NCBI GenBank assembly: GCA_948099385.1
Contig: CANUEZ040000151.1
Coordinates: 2,426,001 to 2,490,000, forward strand
Direction: 5' to 3'
Length of the DNA: 64,000 bases
Source of the DNA: Fasciola hepatica
Taxonomy: Eukaryota > Platyhelminthes > Trematoda > Plagiorchiida > Fasciolidae
Below the pieces are notes generated by a model. That model had not been told where the DNA came from. It made no database searches and saw nothing but the letters and a program-made list of their open reading frames with translations. A program made the translations under genes and the position numbers. Positions within the stretch are counted from its first letter, which is position 1, and every line of letters starts with the position of its first letter. Of the stretch, positions 58,337 through 64,000 are shown one piece after another.

Positions 58337-60685
58337 TTGGGGCCATGTGTCCTAATTCTGAAGGTCAGCCATGTTAGACAATGAAATAACTTTGGAAGAA
58401 TCACCTTGTGGTTCTATAATGAACCCGTTGTCCATTTACGCTCTATACGATTCGAATGAGATCACAGCGGTATTCCTGTCCAGCTTCAAAAGATGAAAAT
58501 AAGCAGTCTACAATACTGACGTGGTCCTTCAAACTCAAAACAATCAGCTCATTAATTATTCAACCTCTGATTGAGCAAGACCAATGCCTAACTGCGAGTA
58601 ACTCATTTAGGTCCGTATATAAAACAACAAGATGATGTCACTCAGATACGCCTAGCATTAAGCCATTCCTAAACATGAGCCCAAACGTGTTGTGTTCAGA
58701 AGTCTGTAGATTGGTAGTAGAATAACAGTTGTATTCTACGCAATGAACACTACCTGTGCAGGCGCAAGCCACAGCGGAAATTCAAAAAAGAGAGACCGAT
58801 CGATTATCCACTGTCTATGAAAGCCCCATTTGAGACTACTTGACTGTGCACGTGACTTCTTGAGCCGAACAATACACTGTAGAAACAGTGCGAACGGCCT
58901 CTCTTTGCTAAATAGATATTCATTGTCACCTCTTTAGATTTGTTTCCTCTTATCGCATGAGTTGTCATTTACTTCACTCTTGAATCATTTTACCATGGTC
59001 AGTTTGCTGATCAAAAAAGGATGACCACAGAGTTTACGTATAAAGACGTGGCAGAACGGTGCATGATTCATTATATAAATCTGCCCTTGATTTTAGTAGT
59101 CATCTTAATAATTCAACAAGTATTTTCTCCAAGCAGCTTTGTATGTGAATACGTATTTCAGGGATCTTAGCAACAGTGTATAGCTGTTTTCACCGGTATG
59201 GTAAATATAGTCAAGAACCAATGAACGGACCTTTATCACCGTTCTGCTGTGATTAGTTCACTAAACGCCAGCAATTTGTACCCCACTGTGGCAGAGCTTA
59301 CTCCTTCACACCTTCAGATTTGGATGTTTGACGAAGTGCCCTTTCATCGCCATTTTTTTATGTTAATGGGAAGGAGATTTTCCGACCTACTTCAGTGAAG
59401 TATCTTAGCGTAATCCTAACACGAAATTTGATGGGGTCTGAACATACTTCCGCCTTTTTCGAACAAGTTAGGCACATAGTCTTCTATGTGTTACATCATA
59501 AAACTTTTTCTGAACAAATGTTTTCGTAGTTGGACAATTTGTGTACTCTTGTATCCTGACACCCTGGGTTCGTGGATCCCGTGTACTTCCTCGCGGGCTG
59601 CTTGCAAAGAACTTCAAACTTGTGTTCAGTTCACAACGGCATATTTCCACATCCAGCGGCATACCTAGAGTGTATCTTTCTTGGTATTTTGGTGTCACAA
59701 CATTTGCAACTTGTGCCATAGATTGTCTCTGAATGTATTTGCCCACATCGCACCTCCACTTCACTGCGACGTTGTTGAAAGTTTTTCTAATTCTTCTTTT
59801 CAGGTAAGTTACAATCAGTTAGTTAGTGGTAATAAAGCTTAGTTAATCTTTCAAGATTCTTTAATAAGCCCGATCAAACTGTTTATGAGTTGAGGGTCTT
59901 GCTTCTCTGATTTCCCTGTTTTTATTTTTCACTACCTTTCCTCATAAACAGTTATGGGAATATGTGAAAGCTGAACATTTACATCTCGGGGTGCATACAG
60001 AATTTACTTGATTGACTTAAATCACAGTCGGTAAAATATTTACATAGTAGTCAAAAGCATTAGATTGCACGATGTATTCCGGACCATTTCGCTTCATCTT
60101 TACTAGTGCATACTGCAGTCAAGGTGATCATTTATAAATGGTAAATTGAACGATCTCATGAGATCAAAGGCAAAAGTGCACATCGTACAACCTAATGCTA
60201 TTGACTTCTATGTTCAAATTTGTGTCGGGAAAGTTATGTTTTCAAAATATTCACAATCAAAAATCAAGAAGAGGGGTTTTGGACCGTGAGACAAAGGTGA
60301 TTTTATGACTGCACAATTTAAGTTGAACGTGAACGATTACGAAGTAGTAAGAATTCAAGTTATTTAACTGTTCGTGAAAGCGTGTTTTGACAGCCTGAGA
60401 TGTGACAAAGAAGCCTACCTCTGGGTTCTCGGAAGATTCTCCCAAAACTGATGAGAGCGATGTTTACGGAATGATTCACAAGAAACGGTTAAGTTCAATA
60501 CATTTCATTCAGTCATGAATCTTGCACTTGTTTGTTCTAGTTTCGAATGCTACGTGAAAGCATCCTCCAGTTGAAAGCAGAATGAACAGAAACATAAAGC
60601 AGAAAAATAGCCCAAAAAACCTTAATACTTAGAAAGAGCCTGAATGCAACTACACCACTGTCGGCGACACGTAGCCATTTAACCT
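58337..60685. other. Non-coding stretch, no recognised gene
   Basis: AT-rich, with short featureless frames. CCTGGGTTCGTGGATCCC at about 59567 resembles a B box but has no clear A box at the right distance. Confidence 0.45.
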
Positions 60686-60689
60686 AACG

Positions 60690-60780
60690 CTCCAAACCAT
60701 CTGAGATGCGGGTCTCGTGGAGTCCAACCCGGAAGTCAAATACGTCCTATTTGGCCGCGTCCACTGGTCAAGGTTTTCAT
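60690..60780 (-). repeat. SINE head, tRNA-like
   Basis: On the minus strand GACGCGGCCAAATAGGACG (A-box-like) is followed by TTCCGGGTTGGACTCCACG (B-box-like). Resembles the heads at 24060-24140 and 33125-33290. Confidence 0.42.
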
Positions 60781-61333
60781 ACCTTTCTGCCTAACTCAAA
60801 TTTCTTATCAGTTTCTTGCTTCATGATGAGACTGCAACTTGCCGCGTTGTGATGGCCTGCGTGCCAGCGCCATCCAATGATCTATGCAGAATAGCTTTCT
60901 TAAGTCTAATTTGCAATCAAACCTGAAGGGTCAGTGACAGCTGTACACTCAAAAACCTTCTTGGCCTATCTAGATTCCATGAACGTAGATACATTAGTTT
61001 TTTGATGTATGATGGAAATTAGACTGGAAACTTGCAAGCTAACAAGTGACAGAGGAAAATTTCGCGATCTGAGAGAGACAAAGCGATTAAAATCAACAAA
61101 ATACACCCTAATCAGATCGTGGATATCGATTGGGAATTGAACCAACCCTCTCAGTAGTGGTCAACATTATTGCCATCGAAAAAGTGCTTTGTTTGTTTTC
61201 TATTTCATTAGTTTCTGAGACGTGCATTTACCATCTTACTGACTGTTGTGTTTTAATGGGTTTTAAATTTTCCTGTCCCACAACATGAAAAGTGCACTTA
61301 GTAAAATCAAAATCAACCCAGATCATTTTGATT

Positions 61334-61585
61334 TCAGACTTGTGATTGGAAATAGGAGGCTAGTTTCTTAAGAATTACGAAATCATGAATTTGCCCATTT
61401 CCAGTTTTATGAACAACTTTTTGGGTCAACTTTTGAAATCCCTTGCCTACTGGGACTTCAGAAGATATCCAAATCGGTGGTTTGCACCGGGCTATTCCGT
61501 TATTCTTTTCACCTCCGTGCTGCTTGTATAAATAGTACACCCGAAGTAGGTTTTCAGCAACATTTGTTCTGATGAATACATTGAT
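61334..61585 (-). CDS. Unassigned open frame (about 83 codons)
   Basis: Open on the minus strand from a stop near 61585 to 61334: INVFIRTNVAENLLRVYYLY, KQHGGEKNNGIARCKPPIWI, SEVPVGKGFQKLTQKVV, FVILKKLASYFQSQV. The composition is balanced and globular-protein-like, better than most frames in this half. No splice borders or family were established. Confidence 0.25.
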   Translation of the reverse strand: MNVFIRTNVAENLLRVYYLYKQHGGEKNNGIARCKPPIWISSEVPVGKGFQKLTQKVVHKTGNGQIHDFVILKKLASYFQSQV

Positions 61586-62526
61586 TTACCTCCCTAAGAC
61601 AAATGGTAGCAATTCTGAATTCCTCCTGTTTACACTTTTGATCTCGTGTATCCCCATTTGGGAATGAAGACACATAACTCGAACAGGGCAAAAAGCAGAT
61701 GCATCGCTGACCAGATATCATGAATAATCATTTCCTTGTAAAAATACAGTGGGACATTTCGTATAAATTATCATGGTTCACGAATCTGAGAAGAGTCTAA
61801 ATTTAGATTAGTCTTCAGTGATTTGCATTTTATCCTGAGGGTCTAATTAAAATAGAAATGGAATTATCAATTCAGGCCTCGAGGGCGATTGTGTTGAATT
61901 CGCAGTTAATTAGGTCCGTTCAGTCGTCCACCAGAAACCAGAACACTGTGTTCAGTGTCCTCCAGTAACAAAATCTCCAAAATGAATAACTAGAGACTTT
62001 CAAGTGTTCGCTAATTTGTGTATAAAGACATTTCGTACGCAAATATATTCTTCACGTGAAAACCATCCTGAAAAAGGCGGAAAATAACAATGACCCGCGC
62101 TACTCTTATTGATATTTTTGAAATGAGTGATACAGGAACCTACAGGAACCATGGAGTGTTCACAATCCAGGAACTGATGAATCCAATGTGTTTGATGTTT
62201 AACGGCCTCCGTTCTCCGCTGAAACGTTATCACAGGTGAAGCAAATGTCGAGTCGATCATTCAAAGCACGGAGCATATTGGACCCATAAATTGCGATGGG
62301 TTGTGCTAGACTAGGTAACAAGTCGTTCAAAATGGTGCTGTTTCACAGGTGACAGAAACCAGCCGTTGCCGATAGCAGAAATCTATTGTCATAATCAACA
62401 AGTTCATTGTAGTAATGAGGTAGAACGGTTGTTTTAATAACTAGCCGCTTATATACAGACCAGAAATCTCCGAAAAATATTTGGAAGGTAAATAGTTCGC
62501 AACCTATAAATTAAAATTTCCCTTTC

Positions 62527-62894
62527 TTGTGTAAAGTTGTTTCAGACCTCGTACTCTATAGTATGCCGAATAAAGATCAACTGAAGCCGAAATATGATGT
62601 GATCAAACACAATTATTTGGCCTTCAGATGTGCCAGTGGTCTTTCCGGCTCAGAAGATGCCGCGACCGGTGATGCTTTTATGTTCATTCATTTCTTTTTC
62701 CGTGCGTGATACTCTTCGCTAAAGTTCTCTTCTTATTTCATGTTCACGACCTGTTTGGTTCCCGTGGTGGGTTCTGCAAAGAAGGCCAAAATGCACATGT
62801 ATTCACTGATCAAACCAATACGGCCGAGAAAAAACGGGTTACTATGACGCTACGTCTTGTGATCACGTGTACAACCGAATTGGCCAAAATCTGA
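62527..62894 (+). CDS. Two adjacent open frames, candidate exons
   Basis: The first frame (to 62709) has LKPKYDVIKHNYLAFRCASG and LSGSEDAATGDAF, preceded by TTGTTTCAG. The second (62706-62894), in another frame, has FGSRGGFCKEGQNAHVFTDQ and TAEKKRVTMTLRLVI. A short intron between them is conceivable, but no clear donor/acceptor pair was found. Family unknown. Confidence 0.2.
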
Positions 62895-63174
62895 CATGTG
62901 TACTAAGCAGCTAAATTGTAGGCCCCGCAAGCCAACACAGGATTAAACTTCCGAGCTTATTGAAATAGTTTTTCGGACCCTTAGGCCTCTCATGTCCTTT
63001 ATCAGTCCACCTGTAGCTGCGGTAGATCGATGCCTTGGTTAGATAATGTGGGAGAATGTACCAAAGTGTTTAGCGAAACTGATTAGTCATCCCTCGCAAG
63101 GATAGAAAACAGGTATGAGAGAACCTGTATCATGGATCGTAAAACCTTTTTCGTCATCAGATTCAGACTCCACC

Positions 63175-63340
63175 CTTCACTCACAAGCCTCGTGCCATCC
63201 GTTCAAACCTGTACTCAGAATCACGAGAGTCGGGTTTCGCCCATATTAGAGCTCATCGGTGGTGTACAACCTCAGCTGCTCTCAGGGCTTGAACCCCTAC
63301 CTTTTCACCCCGGAGACGTGTGCGTTAACCCCGTGCCACC
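63175..63340 (-). repeat. SINE copy, family A
   Basis: The reverse complement begins GGGTGGCACGGGGTTAACGC, GTCTCCGGGGTGAAAAGGTA, GGGGTTCAAGCCCTG (a good B box) and CACCGATGAGCTCTAA. These are the same blocks in the same order as at 34167-34337. Confidence 0.75.
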
Positions 63341-64000
63341 CGGTTCCCATCCGAGATGCTCTGAATCATCGTCATACATCGTCATTATATGATAGTTAGC
63401 AATGCCCAATAGCTTCGATCCTAGCTGTTCCTATTGTGTTGCTTCATTTTAGCACGAATGAGCACGTCTCACGCACGTAACTGAGAGAAAATATAACAAA
63501 TACTTGCATCTTGCAAGATTGGAAATCCACCCTTTTTGGTGCATAAAGCAGTAATGATCGGATTTAACTTGACTGGGCTGATATTTAACGGGTGATGGTA
63601 GTGAATTGAGAGAGAAATCACCGAGAAAATCTGTTTGCCTACAACTCGTGTTCTGATCAGTGCGATGGGATTCTTTCTTCATACTGACAATGTACAGAAC
63701 ATTTTTATTCCCGTTTCTGCTCTGTCAAAGAAAATTGGATAAAAGCTTTCTTCTGACAACCCTTGGTTTTTAGTACTCACCGAGGAGTTTATTTTGTTAT
63801 CTACAACAATAGTGCCTCTCAAATGTAAGCGAAATGCGGGTATTGTCGAAATTACTCAGGCATTATTACTCTGTATCCCACTCGGATGCATGTAACCTAG
63901 CACAATTTCTGTTAACTGGGAAATGTGTGATAATTGCTTCCTTGAATTCTGGGAATAAATTCTCAGTCTTATTCAAATAGAAGCTGTGGGCGAGACGTCA

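Overview
The window reads as eukaryotic nuclear DNA, most likely from a flatworm and probably a digenean fluke. It is about 40% GC, has long (TA)n runs, no dense bacterial-style coding, and many broken LINE and Ty3/gypsy polyproteins of the kinds I know from trematode genomes. The species call is inference. No rRNA gene, canonical tRNA gene, CRISPR array or complete cellular gene could be supported. Layout: 1-18 kb is a mobile-element graveyard. It starts with a candidate terminal exon (222-353) and a broken plus-strand RTE-type LINE split by a (TA)n tract (540-1545). A minus-strand RTE-type LINE (about 1750-2434 and 7061-7390) follows, interrupted by a complete 4.6-kb Ty3/gypsy LTR retrotransposon (2440-7055). 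That insertion has 252-bp LTRs differing at one base, a 5-bp target duplication CTATG, a candidate tRNA-Ser-like primer site and a polypurine tract, but its pol has stops, frameshifts and a deletion through the third integrase catalytic residue. Next come a CR1-like LINE (9600-11690, internally deleted), a minus-strand CR1-like LINE 3' piece (13049-13770) and a nearly full-length but dead RTE-type LINE (14930-17925). 18-44 kb is mostly AT-rich non-coding DNA with SINEs carrying tRNA-like heads, microsatellites, a possible TIR element (31724-31956), two more LINE fragments (30350-31535 plus, 37087-37900 minus), a 19-base G run and scattered candidate exons. 44-64 kb holds two clusters of plus-strand, splice-flanked, cysteine-containing reading-frame pieces (45.2-47.8 kb and 55.6-56.5 kb), a second gypsy integrase fragment (48350-48800), a LINE fragment with an intact YADD box (53380-54240), two related hairpin-forming repeats (54331 and 58217) and further SINE copies. 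How it fits together: nearly everything recognisable is self-replicating DNA (LTR element, at least three LINE types, tRNA-headed SINEs that would depend on LINE machinery). Every autonomous element seen has lost at least one catalytic residue or is truncated, so none here looks able to move by itself. The candidate exons are uncertain: they rest on splice-site context and peptide texture, and I could not name a family for any of them.
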